64,000 nt of DNA from Glaciecola sp965658765 (GTDB lineage Bacteria; Pseudomonadota; Gammaproteobacteria; Enterobacterales; Alteromonadaceae). The DNA is taken from positions 1 through 64,000 of the forward strand of contig CBFHTO010000009.1 in assembly GCA_965658765.1 (NCBI GenBank), given 5' to 3'. Within the stretch, counting starts at the first letter, position 1. Every line of letters starts with the position of its first letter. A program made the translations under genes and the position numbers. Positions 44,683 to 53,873 of this stretch are shown piece by piece. The notes below the pieces were generated by a model. It had not been told where the DNA came from and did no database searches. It was given only the letters and a program-made list of their open reading frames with translations.

Positions 44683-45684
44683 TTACTCACGTCTTAAGCG
44701 GTTGAACCATCTACCTGCGTTGGGCATAAGGTAAAGCAAAAATCCTAGTATCAAGGAAAAGCCTAAGGGCCAATAAAATAATTCAGCTCTTGGTCGTAAA
44801 GTTTGTTCACTTCCTTCAACAGGCTCTAAAACATCCAATACCGAGTATATTTGTGCTAGTTCGTCCGCGCTTCTTGCTCGAAAATATTCACCGCCAGTTT
44901 GTCTCGAGATCGACATAAGTGTCTTTTCATCCAAATCCATTGAGGGGTTAATTCGTCTTTGACCAAAAAAACTATTTTGTACTTGAACTTCTGCACCGAC
45001 CCCAATGGCATATACGGTAACTTGATTGCTTTTTGCAAGCTCTAGGGCTTGTTCCACCGAAATGTTACCTGCAGTATTGCGCCCATCTGTCAGCAAGATA
45101 AGTACGCGATTTGACCGTTCTTTTTGAGTAAAACGTTTTACCGCTAGACCTATCGCATCGCCAATGGCTGTGCTGTCGCCAACTAGGCCGATAACGCTTT
45201 CATCTAGTAATTGTTTTACGGTATTTCTGTCAAAGGTCAAAGGCGTTTGTAGATAAGCTGTGTCAGCAAACAATATCAATCCAAGACGGTCACCAACTCG
45301 ACGTTCTATAAAGTCGTCCATAACCGATTTAACCATATCCAAGCGGTCGACTTGGCGGCCGTTAACCATCATATCTGTTTGTTGCATACTTCCTGACAAA
45401 TCTACTGCCATCATTAAATCTCGACCCTGCGAAGGAATCGAAATTGGTTCTCCGAACCACATTGGTCTTGCAGATGCAATGACGAGTCCAATCCACGCTA
45501 GACTCATAACAAGCAATTTAAGCCGACTTGTTTTTACCTTTGATTTTGGTCTAGAGGCTAGGGATGACGCATGCGGAAAGTACAAAGCAGACGGTTTATC
45601 TTTTTGAGCCGCAGGCGCAAAAAAATACACTAATATGGGTAGCGGGAGTAAGAATAATAAGTACCACCATAGAAATTCAAACAT
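44683..45684 (-). CDS. batA: BatA, VWA-domain membrane protein
   Basis: About 333 residues. N-terminal hydrophobic segment FEFLWWYLLFLLPLPILVYFF, VWA domain with DLSGSMQQTDM (MIDAS) and LLTDGRNTAGN, and a C-terminal membrane helix. ATG 45684 matches the family start; the frame extension upstream overlaps the DUF4381 gene. It overlaps that gene by 8 bases. Confidence 0.93.
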   Translation of the reverse strand: MFEFLWWYLLFLLPLPILVYFFAPAAQKDKPSALYFPHASSLASRPKSKVKTSRLKLLVMSLAWIGLVIASARPMWFGEPISIPSQGRDLMMAVDLSGSMQQTDMMVNGRQVDRLDMVKSVMDDFIERRVGDRLGLILFADTAYLQTPLTFDRNTVKQLLDESVIGLVGDSTAIGDAIGLAVKRFTQKERSNRVLILLTDGRNTAGNISVEQALELAKSNQVTVYAIGVGAEVQVQNSFFGQRRINPSMDLDEKTLMSISRQTGGEYFRARSADELAQIYSVLDVLEPVEGSEQTLRPRAELFYWPLGFSLILGFLLYLMPNAGRWFNRLRRE

Positions 45685-46213
45685 GGCTATCAACGCCTCT
45701 TTGTTTGAGTTTTGAGTGCTTTTTTCTTGGCGGCAAGCTGGTTTGAATCCATTCGACAATTGCCATTTTAATTTTGATAAAGTCCATTTGTGCTAACTGC
45801 TCTTGCGTTAGGTTTTGATACAAACATTGGTTGATGATGTCTATTGAATAATCTAATCGCGATGTTTCTTTTCCTTGATAGTTATCCAGTAAAAACTGCT
45901 TCCAATTTTCACCATGCAAGGTTAGAGGCGCTACAGATATTTCTGAGCTATTGCTAAAGTAATGATTGCACGTGTGTTTTAAAATTACGTTCATGTTACA
46001 AATAGCGTTTGGTCCATTGAGCATCAAATTTTGAATTTCTGTTATGGCCAATTTCTTTCTTTTATTTATTCGCAGATAACGACGCGTGTAATGCCAAGCC
46101 GAAATAATTATAAGTAGCACCAACAACGCACTTACCCAGTACCCCCATGCTAAAGGCCAAGCTGAGACTTGATCTGGAACTGTAATATCAGCTAATTGGT
46201 CCAATGGATTCAA
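45677..46213 (-). CDS. DUF4381 protein
   Basis: 178 residues with one membrane helix (about 25-45) in the N-terminal part and a helical cytoplasmic domain. DUF4381 genes lie between DUF58 and BatA in gammaproteobacterial MoxR operons, as here. Role unknown. Overlaps the DUF58 gene by 4 bases. Confidence 0.88.
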   Translation of the reverse strand: MNPLDQLADITVPDQVSAWPLAWGYWVSALLVLLIIISAWHYTRRYLRINKRKKLAITEIQNLMLNGPNAICNMNVILKHTCNHYFSNSSEISVAPLTLHGENWKQFLLDNYQGKETSRLDYSIDIINQCLYQNLTQEQLAQMDFIKIKMAIVEWIQTSLPPRKKHSKLKQRGVDSHV

Positions 46214-47223
46214 GATGATTCACCCAAAATTAAACCAGCGCGTGATGCTTGCAGTTGTTGTTCTATTGGTTTAGCCGCACTAATTTGACGAAGGCTAAGT
46301 CCTAAAGATTCAAAACGTGCTTTTAGCTGAGCAAGATAGGCCGACCGTTCTTTGTTAAACTCGTCTGCGATAGCTACATCACCAAGTGTTAGCTGATGTT
46401 CTCGTTGCCCGTCAGTCAGCAATACGTCCTGCATAACAGATACATCCGGTAACTGTTCTTCGAGAGGATCAAATATTCGCACAGGTCTCACTTCACAATG
46501 GCGACTCATTTTACCCACTAGTTGAAACGATGCTTCATTGAAATGTGTAAAATCAGATAACAAATAAATCAGAGTTCCTGGCTTTGCCAACCTTGCTAAT
46601 TTGCTGATACCCGAATGAAGCGTCTCTGGCTCACCTTTTTGATTGGCTGCATGCACTGCTTCTTGATGGTCGTGCTGTGGCGACTGTTGGTGCAAGCTGA
46701 CTAATTGATTGAGCATGTTTAAACCATGCTTTGATGAGCCTTTGGGTTTACATTCTAGGTCATTACTTTGATGGACAGCCACACATCCTATTTTGTCCTG
46801 CCTTGCCAAAGCATTGAAAGTTATCAATGCCGCGGCATGCATTGCCTGTACCGACTTATACAATAAATGTGAGCCGAAATGCATAGAGGGATGAAAGTCA
46901 ACAAAAAGCATAACTGGGCGCTCTCGCTCCTCCCGAAAAACTTTTGTATGAGTTTTGTCAGTACGTGCAGTCACTCTCCAGTCTATGCTTCGAATGTCAT
47001 CTCCGGGCTGGTAGTGTCTTGCCTCATCGAACTCCATTCCGCGCCCCTTGAACTTGGAACTCATGCTGCCCGCCAAAGCACTCTTGATCCTGTTACTGGG
47101 TCTCAAATTAAGTTGGCGAGATAGCGCTTTATAACGGACTAGTTCGTTAAGCGATATATCTACCCCATTGCTTTGAAGGTTTTCGAGCCAAACATCTATT
47201 TGCCGTTTAGAGTAATTAAACAT
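46210..47223 (-). CDS. DUF58 protein
   Basis: 337 residues. The DUF58 signature GRGMEFDEARHYQPGDDIRSIDWRVTAR (about 75-102) is followed by REERERPVMLFVDFHPSM, a VWA-like strand. Soluble. Always found with MoxR ATPases; probably a client or adaptor of MoxR. The gap to moxR is 113 bases. Confidence 0.92.
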   Translation of the reverse strand: MFNYSKRQIDVWLENLQSNGVDISLNELVRYKALSRQLNLRPSNRIKSALAGSMSSKFKGRGMEFDEARHYQPGDDIRSIDWRVTARTDKTHTKVFREERERPVMLFVDFHPSMHFGSHLLYKSVQAMHAAALITFNALARQDKIGCVAVHQSNDLECKPKGSSKHGLNMLNQLVSLHQQSPQHDHQEAVHAANQKGEPETLHSGISKLARLAKPGTLIYLLSDFTHFNEASFQLVGKMSRHCEVRPVRIFDPLEEQLPDVSVMQDVLLTDGQREHQLTLGDVAIADEFNKERSAYLAQLKARFESLGLSLRQISAAKPIEQQLQASRAGLILGESS

Positions 47224-47336
47224 ATGCCTGTAGATTCATTTCCATCATAAAATTAACCACACTCTTCAATTAACAAAGCCATTTTAAATGCTCTGTGCTA
47301 CATCACTTAAAATATTTAGCAAAAGAGCTAAGTGTT

Positions 47337-48296
47337 TCAAGCGACGGGGACCATGTTCATTATCTTATCTATGACTTGGTTAGGTTTTATTCCCTGAGCT
47401 TGAGACTGATAACTGTAAATAAGGCGGTGACGCAGGACGTTGTGGGCAACCGCTTGAATATCTTCCGGGCTTACAAAGTCCCTTTGATGTAACCAAGCAT
47501 GCGCTCTTGCGCATCTCTCCAATGCTATTGTCGCTCTGGGGCTAGCACCAATTTCTATCCACTCTGCAAGCTCGGAGTCGTAATCACTAGACTTACGGGT
47601 GGCGATAATTATTTGCACTAAATATTTCTCTACTGCTTCAGACATATGTAATTTGAGGATATCTTTGCGAGCCTTAGAGATGTCTTCTTGGGTGAGCTTT
47701 GAAGCATTAACTAAAACTTCCTTATTATGCATTGCCTCAGAGCGAGTTAACGCTAAAATTCTATGTTCAGTTTCTGCGTTTGGGTAGTCGATTTCAACAT
47801 GCATCAAGAACCTGTCCAATTGAGCTTCAGGGAGAGGGTAGGTACCTTCTTGCTCCAGTGGATTTTGCGTTGCCATAACTAAAAACAGATCTGGCAACAT
47901 ATAGGTTTTGCTGCCCACTGTGATTTGTCGTTCTGCCATTGCCTCAAGTAAGGCAGACTGCACTTTAGCAGGCGCGCGATTAATTTCATCTGCCAACACC
48001 AAGTTATGGAACAAGGGACCTTTCTGAAAAATAAATTGGCCTGTTTCCGGTCGGTATATATCAGTACCTGTTAAGTCAGCTGGTAGCAAGTCTGGCGTAA
48101 ATTGGACGCGATGAAAATCAGCTTCTATTCCATCTGAAAGCGCGTTAACGGCACGTGTTTTGGCCAAACCAGGTGGTCCTTCAACAAGCAAATGCCCATC
48201 GGCTAAAAGAGCGATCAAAATACTTTGTGTTAAGTGTTGTTGCCCTAAGACTTGTGAATCTAAATGCTCAAGTAAAGCGTTGAATTGATTGTGCAT
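47337..48296 (-). CDS. MoxR-family AAA+ ATPase
   Basis: About 319 residues. Walker A VEGPPGLAKTRAV (about 36-48), Walker B LVLADEINRAPAKVQSALLEAM, sensor ATQNPLEQEGTYPLPEAQLDRF and the lid domain. MoxR ATPases act as chaperones for VWA-containing complexes such as BatA/BatB. ATG 48296 is preferred, with GGGA 7 bases upstream; TTG 48308 is the alternative. First gene of the operon. Confidence 0.94.
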   Translation of the reverse strand: MHNQFNALLEHLDSQVLGQQHLTQSILIALLADGHLLVEGPPGLAKTRAVNALSDGIEADFHRVQFTPDLLPADLTGTDIYRPETGQFIFQKGPLFHNLVLADEINRAPAKVQSALLEAMAERQITVGSKTYMLPDLFLVMATQNPLEQEGTYPLPEAQLDRFLMHVEIDYPNAETEHRILALTRSEAMHNKEVLVNASKLTQEDISKARKDILKLHMSEAVEKYLVQIIIATRKSSDYDSELAEWIEIGASPRATIALERCARAHAWLHQRDFVSPEDIQAVAHNVLRHRLIYSYQSQAQGIKPNQVIDKIMNMVPVA

Positions 48297-48308
48297 ATTA
48301 TTTCCCAA

Positions 48309-48618
48309 TAATTACCCCCTGCGCTAATCAACGGGCGTCTAACGATCGTATAATGAAATACGTCACTTGCGTTTTGGTGTAACGAAAATATGTGTACGAA
48401 TTGAAGAATCTCAAGCAATAAATCTATAAAAATAGGCTATTCGTTCAAACGCGTCTTATTGACTCATGCACGAACAAAAAGTTTCATCCACACTACATTT
48501 GCTATTTTAGTCTAACTTTGCCACAATCCACCTCAGTGGTCAGACCAGAGGTGTATCTTTGATTGCCACACAAAGCAATGCCGAAGGTTGATATCAAACG
48601 TTTTTTTAAGGAACAAGC
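48309..48618. other. Divergent moxR/fadI intergenic region
   Basis: 310 bases without a gene; it must hold promoters for both the moxR operon and fadIJ. The only recognised element is the FadR-like operator at 48534-48550. Confidence 0.5.
48534..48550. promoter_or_regulatory. FadR-like operator upstream of fadI
   Basis: CAGTGGTCAGACCAGAG contains the palindromic core TGGTCAGACCA, which matches the FadR consensus TGGTCNGACCA fully. It lies 69 bases before the fadI start. FadR represses fad genes until long-chain acyl-CoA is present, so the target is right. Confidence 0.75.
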
Positions 48619-49929
48619 ATGTCTAGAAAACAAGAACTTACGACGCGAAACGGTGATCGAATTGCCATTGTTGCGGGTTTGCGCACGCCCTTCGCCAAGA
48701 TGGCGACTTACTTCCATGGTGTGCCTGCGGTCGATTTGGGTAAAATGGTTGTGAATGAGTTAATCATTCGAAATGAGTTTGATCCTGCATTGGTCGAGCA
48801 AGTGGTGTTTGGTCAAGTAGTACAAATGCCAGAAGCGCCAAATATCGCCAGAGAAATTGTTTTGGGCACTAATATGAACGTTGGTACTGACGCATATAGT
48901 GTCTCGAGAGCTTGTGCCACAAGTTTTCAATCGACAGTAAATATTGTCGAGTCTATGTTAGTTGGCAATATAGAAATAGGGCTTGCTGGTGGCGCAGATT
49001 CTACATCTGTTTCACCGATTGGAGTTTCTAAGAAATTAGGGCGAGCACTAGTTGATTTGCAAAAAACAAAGACGCTTGGACAAAAACTTGCTGTTCTCAA
49101 ACAACTAGGCTTAAAAGACCTATTACCGGTCCCACCTGCTGTTGCAGAGTATTCTACAGGCTTATCGATGGGGCAAACGGCTGAACAAATGGCAAAAACA
49201 CATGGTATCAGCCGTGAAGATCAAGACGCACTTGCGCACCGCTCACATTCAAATGCGGCTGATAATTGGGAAAAAGGCAATTTAGACTCAGAAGTTATGA
49301 CTGCCTATGCCGAACCATTCAAGGGAGCGTTTTCACGCGATAATAATGTCCGCTTTGACAGTAAAATAGAGGGTTACGCAAAGCTAAGACCAGCGTTTGA
49401 TAAAAAGCACGGCACAGTGACTGCTGCGAATGCTACACCGCTGACTGACGGTGCATCGGCAATAATGTTGATGACCGAAAGCAAGGCTAAGGCACTTGGT
49501 TACAAGCCGCTTGGATACATTAAAAGTTATGCTTTTGCGGCAATAGATGTATGGGAAGACATGCTAATGGGACCCTCATATGCTACCCCGATGGCTTTAG
49601 AAAGAGCAGGTATGTCGCTCAACGATTTGACCCTAATCGAAATGCACGAGGCATTTGCTGCGCAAACCTTGGCAAATGTGAAGATGTTTGCGAGCGATAA
49701 GTTTGCTCAAGAAAAATTAGGGAGAGACAAAGCAACTGGCGAGATTGATATGGATAAATTCAATGTGATGGGTAGCTCAATTGCGTATGGACACCCGTTT
49801 GCTGCAACCGGCACGCGAATGATTACACAAATGTTAAACGAATTGACACGCAGAGGCGGTGGTACGGGGTTATTGACGGCCTGTGCAGCCGGTGGATTAG
49901 GTGCGGCGATGATTGTGGAGACAGAATAA
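48619..49929 (+). CDS. fadI: 3-ketoacyl-CoA thiolase FadI
   Basis: Thiolase of 436 residues that releases acetyl-CoA in beta-oxidation. The nucleophile Cys is in VSRACATSFQSTVN (about residue 98), and the HEAFAAQ, AYGHPFAATGTR and TACAAGGLGAAM blocks complete the active site. The FadI-type long form matches by length. Forms the trifunctional complex with FadJ. AAGGA lies before the ATG; the stop overlaps fadJ (TAATG). Confidence 0.96.
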   Translation: MSRKQELTTRNGDRIAIVAGLRTPFAKMATYFHGVPAVDLGKMVVNELIIRNEFDPALVEQVVFGQVVQMPEAPNIAREIVLGTNMNVGTDAYSVSRACATSFQSTVNIVESMLVGNIEIGLAGGADSTSVSPIGVSKKLGRALVDLQKTKTLGQKLAVLKQLGLKDLLPVPPAVAEYSTGLSMGQTAEQMAKTHGISREDQDALAHRSHSNAADNWEKGNLDSEVMTAYAEPFKGAFSRDNNVRFDSKIEGYAKLRPAFDKKHGTVTAANATPLTDGASAIMLMTESKAKALGYKPLGYIKSYAFAAIDVWEDMLMGPSYATPMALERAGMSLNDLTLIEMHEAFAAQTLANVKMFASDKFAQEKLGRDKATGEIDMDKFNVMGSSIAYGHPFAATGTRMITQMLNELTRRGGGTGLLTACAAGGLGAAMIVETE

Positions 49930-52037
49930 TGAGTGCATTTACTTTAGAAAAATTAGAAGACGGCATAGCTATATTAACTATGGATGTGCCGGGTGAATCC
50001 ATGAACACGCTAAAAGCGGATTTTGGTGATGAAGTCAGCTCAGTTCTTGATGAAATTGAGAATGACGCTCAGGTAAGTGCAGTGATCCTCGCAAGTGGTA
50101 AAGCTGATTCTTTCGTTGCTGGTGCAGATGTTACCATGCTAAGTGCTTGCAAAAGTGCTGAAGAGGCTGAAGCTTTGTCTACACAAGGACAACAATTATT
50201 TGATCGCATCGAAGGAATGAGAAAGACCTTTGTTGCAGCTATTCATGGTCCTGCCCTAGGTGGCGGATTAGAGCTTGCACTTGCTTGTGATTATCGCGTG
50301 TGTAGCGATAGCTCTAAAACCCAACTAGGATTGCCAGAAGTTCAACTAGGCCTGTTGCCAGGCAGCGGAGGTACGCAACGTCTACCTGCTTTGATTGGTG
50401 TTCAAAAAGCCATGAAAATGATGCTTACCGGCACTCCTGCACGAGCCAAGCAAGCCAAAAAATATGGCATTGTTGACGATGTAGTACCCAAAAGCATTCT
50501 GATGGATGTGGCTAAAAAACTTGCTAAGTTATCACCTAAAAAGCGTCAGGCAAAAAAAGGATGGGGTGATAGAGCACTTGAGGATACGCCTTTTGGAAGA
50601 AAACTATTGTTTAAAAAGGCCAGAGAGCAAACCCTGTCAAAGACGCAGGGTAATTACCCTGCGCCTATGCTAATTATTGATTGTATTGAAGAGGGTTTAG
50701 GCGACAGGCGCAAGGGCTATGGCCTTGAAGCGAAAAACTTTGGCAAATTAGTTATGACGCCTGAGTCGAAACAGTTGCGAGAGATATTCTTTGCGACCAC
50801 CGAAATGAAAAAAGAGAATGGAGTGGAAGGTGTTTCTCCGAAAAAAGTACAACAAGTTGGTGTACTAGGCGGTGGCTTAATGGGAGGCGGGATTGCGTTT
50901 GTGAGCGCAACTAAAGCGAAGGTACCCGTGCGCATCAAAGACATTAACGAAAGTGGCATAGCTGGCGCGATGAAATATTCGTTTGACATATTGAATAAAA
51001 AAGTCAAAAAGCGCTTTATCAGAAAAACCGAGATGCAAAAGCAAATGTCTTTTATCACCGGGTGCTTAGATTATAGCGCTTACTCATCTATAGATATGGT
51101 CATTGAAGCGGTATTTGAAGATTTGTCTCTAAAGCAAAAGATGGTAGCTGATATAGAGCAACACAGTAATAAAGATACGATTTTTTCATCTAATACCTCG
51201 TCTATTCCAATTGCTGATATTGCCAAAAATGCAGAGCGACCAGAAAACGTAATTGGTTTGCACTATTTTTCACCGGTAGACAAAATGCCTTTGGCAGAAG
51301 TAATTCCTCATCAAGGAACATCAGAACAAACTATCTCGAGTACCGTTGAGTTTGCGAAGAAGCAAGGCAAAACACCAATTGTGGTGAAAGATGGCGCTGG
51401 TTTTTATGTAAATAGAATACTTGCTCCTTACATGAGTGAGGCTGGCTATCTAGCTATGGAAGGACAAGCAATTGACACCATTGATAAGGCATTAGTTAAA
51501 TTTGGCTTTCCAGTAGGACCTTTCAAACTATTGGATGAAGTCGGTATTGACGTTGGTACGAAGATCATCCCGATACTGATGAATCAATTTGGAGAGAGAT
51601 TTGCGTCGCCAGACGCTTTTGAGAAGTTACTTAAAAATGATCGAAAAGGTAAAAAGAACAAGTCTGGTTTTTATGACTATGCTGGAAAAAAATCGGGTAA
51701 AGAAATCGATGAAAGTATTTACGACTTGTTAGGTATATCGCCAACAAGTAAGTATACGGATTCTACAGTAGTTGAGCGATGCACATTATTGATGCTAAAT
51801 GAGGCGGCAATGTGCTTAGAAGAGGGCGTTATTAGAAGTGCTCGAGATGGTGACATTGGTGCAATTTTTGGTATAGGCTTCCCGCCATTTAAAGGTGGCC
51901 CATTCAGATATATGGATGAAATAGGCATACAGAGTCTTGTTGAAAGATTAGAGCATTACGCTAGTACTTACGATGAAAAATATGCTCCGGCAAATATTCT
52001 TTTACAAATGAAAGATGATGGGGCTAGCTTTTATTAA
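49929..52037 (+). CDS. fadJ: FadJ: enoyl-CoA hydratase / 3-hydroxyacyl-CoA dehydrogenase
   Basis: 702 residues. The crotonase domain (about 1-190) has ADSFVAGADV, AAIHGPALGGGLELALACDYR and GLPEVQLGLLPGSGGTQRLP, including both catalytic Glu residues. The dehydrogenase domain (about 310-600) has GVLGGGLMGGGIAFV (NAD fold) and GLHYFSPVDKMPL with catalytic His. A C-terminal repeat completes it. Expressed with fadI. Confidence 0.96.
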   Translation: MSAFTLEKLEDGIAILTMDVPGESMNTLKADFGDEVSSVLDEIENDAQVSAVILASGKADSFVAGADVTMLSACKSAEEAEALSTQGQQLFDRIEGMRKTFVAAIHGPALGGGLELALACDYRVCSDSSKTQLGLPEVQLGLLPGSGGTQRLPALIGVQKAMKMMLTGTPARAKQAKKYGIVDDVVPKSILMDVAKKLAKLSPKKRQAKKGWGDRALEDTPFGRKLLFKKAREQTLSKTQGNYPAPMLIIDCIEEGLGDRRKGYGLEAKNFGKLVMTPESKQLREIFFATTEMKKENGVEGVSPKKVQQVGVLGGGLMGGGIAFVSATKAKVPVRIKDINESGIAGAMKYSFDILNKKVKKRFIRKTEMQKQMSFITGCLDYSAYSSIDMVIEAVFEDLSLKQKMVADIEQHSNKDTIFSSNTSSIPIADIAKNAERPENVIGLHYFSPVDKMPLAEVIPHQGTSEQTISSTVEFAKKQGKTPIVVKDGAGFYVNRILAPYMSEAGYLAMEGQAIDTIDKALVKFGFPVGPFKLLDEVGIDVGTKIIPILMNQFGERFASPDAFEKLLKNDRKGKKNKSGFYDYAGKKSGKEIDESIYDLLGISPTSKYTDSTVVERCTLLMLNEAAMCLEEGVIRSARDGDIGAIFGIGFPPFKGGPFRYMDEIGIQSLVERLEHYASTYDEKYAPANILLQMKDDGASFY

Positions 52038-52084
52038 AGCTATAGAATTATCTTGATAGTATAGATAATGTTACTTGATTTAAT

Positions 52085-52127
52085 ATGGTCACTAAGCATT
52101 TGAATTAGTGACCATTTAATTTTTTAT
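52085..52127 (+). terminator. Terminator after fadJ
   Basis: ATGGTCACTAA (52085-52095) pairs with TTAGTGACCAT (52105-52115) around a 9-base loop, followed by TTTAATTTTTTAT. It lies 48 bases after the fadJ stop. Confidence 0.85.
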
Positions 52128-52315
52128 GATAGCTAAAGGGGTCTTGAACAAATTTTTTGCGTATGCAACTTTAGTCTTTCATAGGTGCTTATATACCCAC
52201 TATTCATCGCAATTATCGAGTTTTGTATTACATTTAATGTATCGACATTGTTTAAACTTATTATCGTTTATAGGTCGATATATGTGTAAATTTTAAAAGT
52301 GAAAGGCTGAATATT

Positions 52316-52519
52316 ATGGTTATTCTTGGGTTGATCCTCAGCTTTGCACTTTGCACTGTTTATTATTACATAGAAACAGTTCGACATGGCATGGCAAAAA
52401 AAAGATGGGTAATGGCGGCACTTTGTTTAGGGCCGATGACTTTACCTATGTTTGAAATTAGTAAGCACCTAGCAGTGCGAAAAGCAAGTGGTTTCAATAA
52501 CGTTTATATACGAGTGTAG
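52316..52519 (+). CDS. Small membrane protein, unknown
   Basis: 67 residues with two hydrophobic helices (about 2-18 and 31-45) separated by a basic loop (RHGMAKKRW). GAAAGG lies 9-10 bases before the ATG, a fair ribosome site. It has no recognised family and no clear partner. Confidence 0.6.
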   Translation: MVILGLILSFALCTVYYYIETVRHGMAKKRWVMAALCLGPMTLPMFEISKHLAVRKASGFNNVYIRV

Positions 52520-53162
52520 GCAGGTATTTAATCGCGTAAGACGAATAATCGACCAATGTCGATAGGTTTTGATTCGTCGGTATCAAAGTGAGTGATATAA
52601 TAACGCGGTGTTATCAGAATTAGTCATTTTTCTGTTGTATTCTTCGTTTGTTTCGCCTGTGTCTTGCGTCCCTGCATTGGGCTCAGCATAAATAGCATCT
52701 ACATGGGGCGCTCATTTTATCCATTTCTAGATTAGGAAGCTTCCTCGAGCTTTCTACAACCAGAATACTTGTTTTGATTGCTAATGTCCTATGGTCTTAA
52801 GGCAATATTTCTTGGTTTTACTGCTCTTATGCTTTTAAGTCTTGGTTGAAGGCATAATATTATATTAGTGACGTCTTGGCAGAGGGTCGTGACCAAGATT
52901 GAATGCTCTCCTCTATTGAAGCTCTCCTCTAAAATCATCTTAACTCTCTGCGCCTCCTGCGCCTCCTGCGCCTCGCTCCATAAGCATCTCTATTACTTAA
53001 TATTTAATATATTTCAATTTCTATACTCCCTTATTTTTAGTAAACGAAAGATAACTTATTGTTATATATGAGTTTGCGACGGTAGTCCCCAACACACTAT
53101 TGCAATACAAAATAGTTAAATTAATATCAATATGCTGATGGTTCTAACAAAGGCAAAGATTA
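52520..53162. other. 643-base gene-poor region with short tandem repeats
   Basis: No intact gene is supported. Two copies of GCTCTCCTCT occur at 52905-52914 and 52921-52930, and three copies of TGCGCCTCC (the last with one change) at 52949-52975. On the minus strand two overlapping frames (52528-52620 and about 52590-52720) look protein-like but are interrupted, suggesting a decayed gene. Confidence 0.5.
52528..52720 (-). pseudogene. Possible remnant of a gene, unknown
   Basis: One minus-strand frame encodes a tail ending RYYITHFDTDESKPIDIGRL before FVLRD and TAA at 52530-52528. The adjoining upstream stretch reads as protein in another frame (APHVDAIYAEPNAGTQD). A frameshift near 52590 would join them. 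No start or family is recognised, so this is a weak call. Confidence 0.25.
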
Positions 53163-53573
53163 ATGATAATACACTCAAATTTGACTTTGAAGCCTCGCAA
53201 ACGAGGTTTTCATTTAATCACTGATGAGATTCTGAATGCTTGTGGTGAACTGCCAGCAAACGGCATGATGCATGTGTTCATCAAACACACTTCAGCCTCC
53301 TTAACGATTAACGAGAACGCTGACCCTAGTGTAAGGCGTGATTTAGAGCGTCATGCGAATGTAATAGCGCCAGAAAATGCGCCACACTATGAGCATGTTT
53401 TTGAGGGGAGTGATGATATGCCCGCCCACATTAAAGCATCTCTATTTGGTTCTAGCGTGACTGTTCCAATTGTCAATACTAGGCTCTCTTTAGGCACTTG
53501 GCAGGGCATATATTTAGGCGAGCACCGCGATTCAGGTGGTGCTAGACAACTCATCATTTCAATAATGTCATAA
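53163..53573 (+). CDS. YjbQ family protein (UPF0047)
   Basis: 136 residues matching the YjbQ/UPF0047 fold: GMMHVFIKHTSASLTINENADPSVRRDLE, then MPAHIKASLFGSSVTVPI and GTWQGIYLGEHRD with the conserved His residues. Some members have weak thiamine-phosphate synthase activity; the physiological role is unknown. No thiamine genes are nearby. Confidence 0.92.
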   Translation: MIIHSNLTLKPRKRGFHLITDEILNACGELPANGMMHVFIKHTSASLTINENADPSVRRDLERHANVIAPENAPHYEHVFEGSDDMPAHIKASLFGSSVTVPIVNTRLSLGTWQGIYLGEHRDSGGARQLIISIMS

Positions 53574-53873
53574 GATTATTAGCAGACGCCCTTAAAATAC
53601 TGATTTTTGTGATATCGCTCAAGTCGTTCGAGCGTGTTGTCGATACAATAATATAAAAATAATTAATACGTTTATCCGCAAAATTTAGTAAAAGCATTTT
53701 GGTACTGTGCTATAACTCCTTTATGGAGTTTGGACTTTTTCGCTGAGTTGTTTTTGGCAGCAAGCTCAGTAGCTTATTTCTCAAAAACGTAAAGCGAAGT
53801 GGGCGTTTTACCATTAAGTTAGTACTCTAAAAGCGCTAAAGCACGGAAAAATTAGTTAGGAATTGCAATATAA
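53574..53873. other. Intergenic region before the signalling operon
   Basis: 300 bases with no gene. I looked for a cyclic-di-GMP riboswitch because of the GGDEF/EAL gene that follows, and the conserved GEMM core is absent. I see no confident promoter boxes. Confidence 0.5.

Noticed and set aside
52940..52980. CRISPR array at the TGCGCCTCC repeats
   Set aside because: The copies are 9 bases long and directly tandem, with no spacers and no cas genes.
52868..53071. 67-codon frame across the GCGCCTCCT repeats
   Set aside because: Low-complexity CASCAS text from the repeat, no ribosome site, starts in unrelated sequence.
53760..53873. Possible c-di-GMP riboswitch before the GGDEF/EAL gene
   Set aside because: Some scattered matches (GCGC, AAAGC, ACGG) but the conserved GEMM core and pairing are absent.
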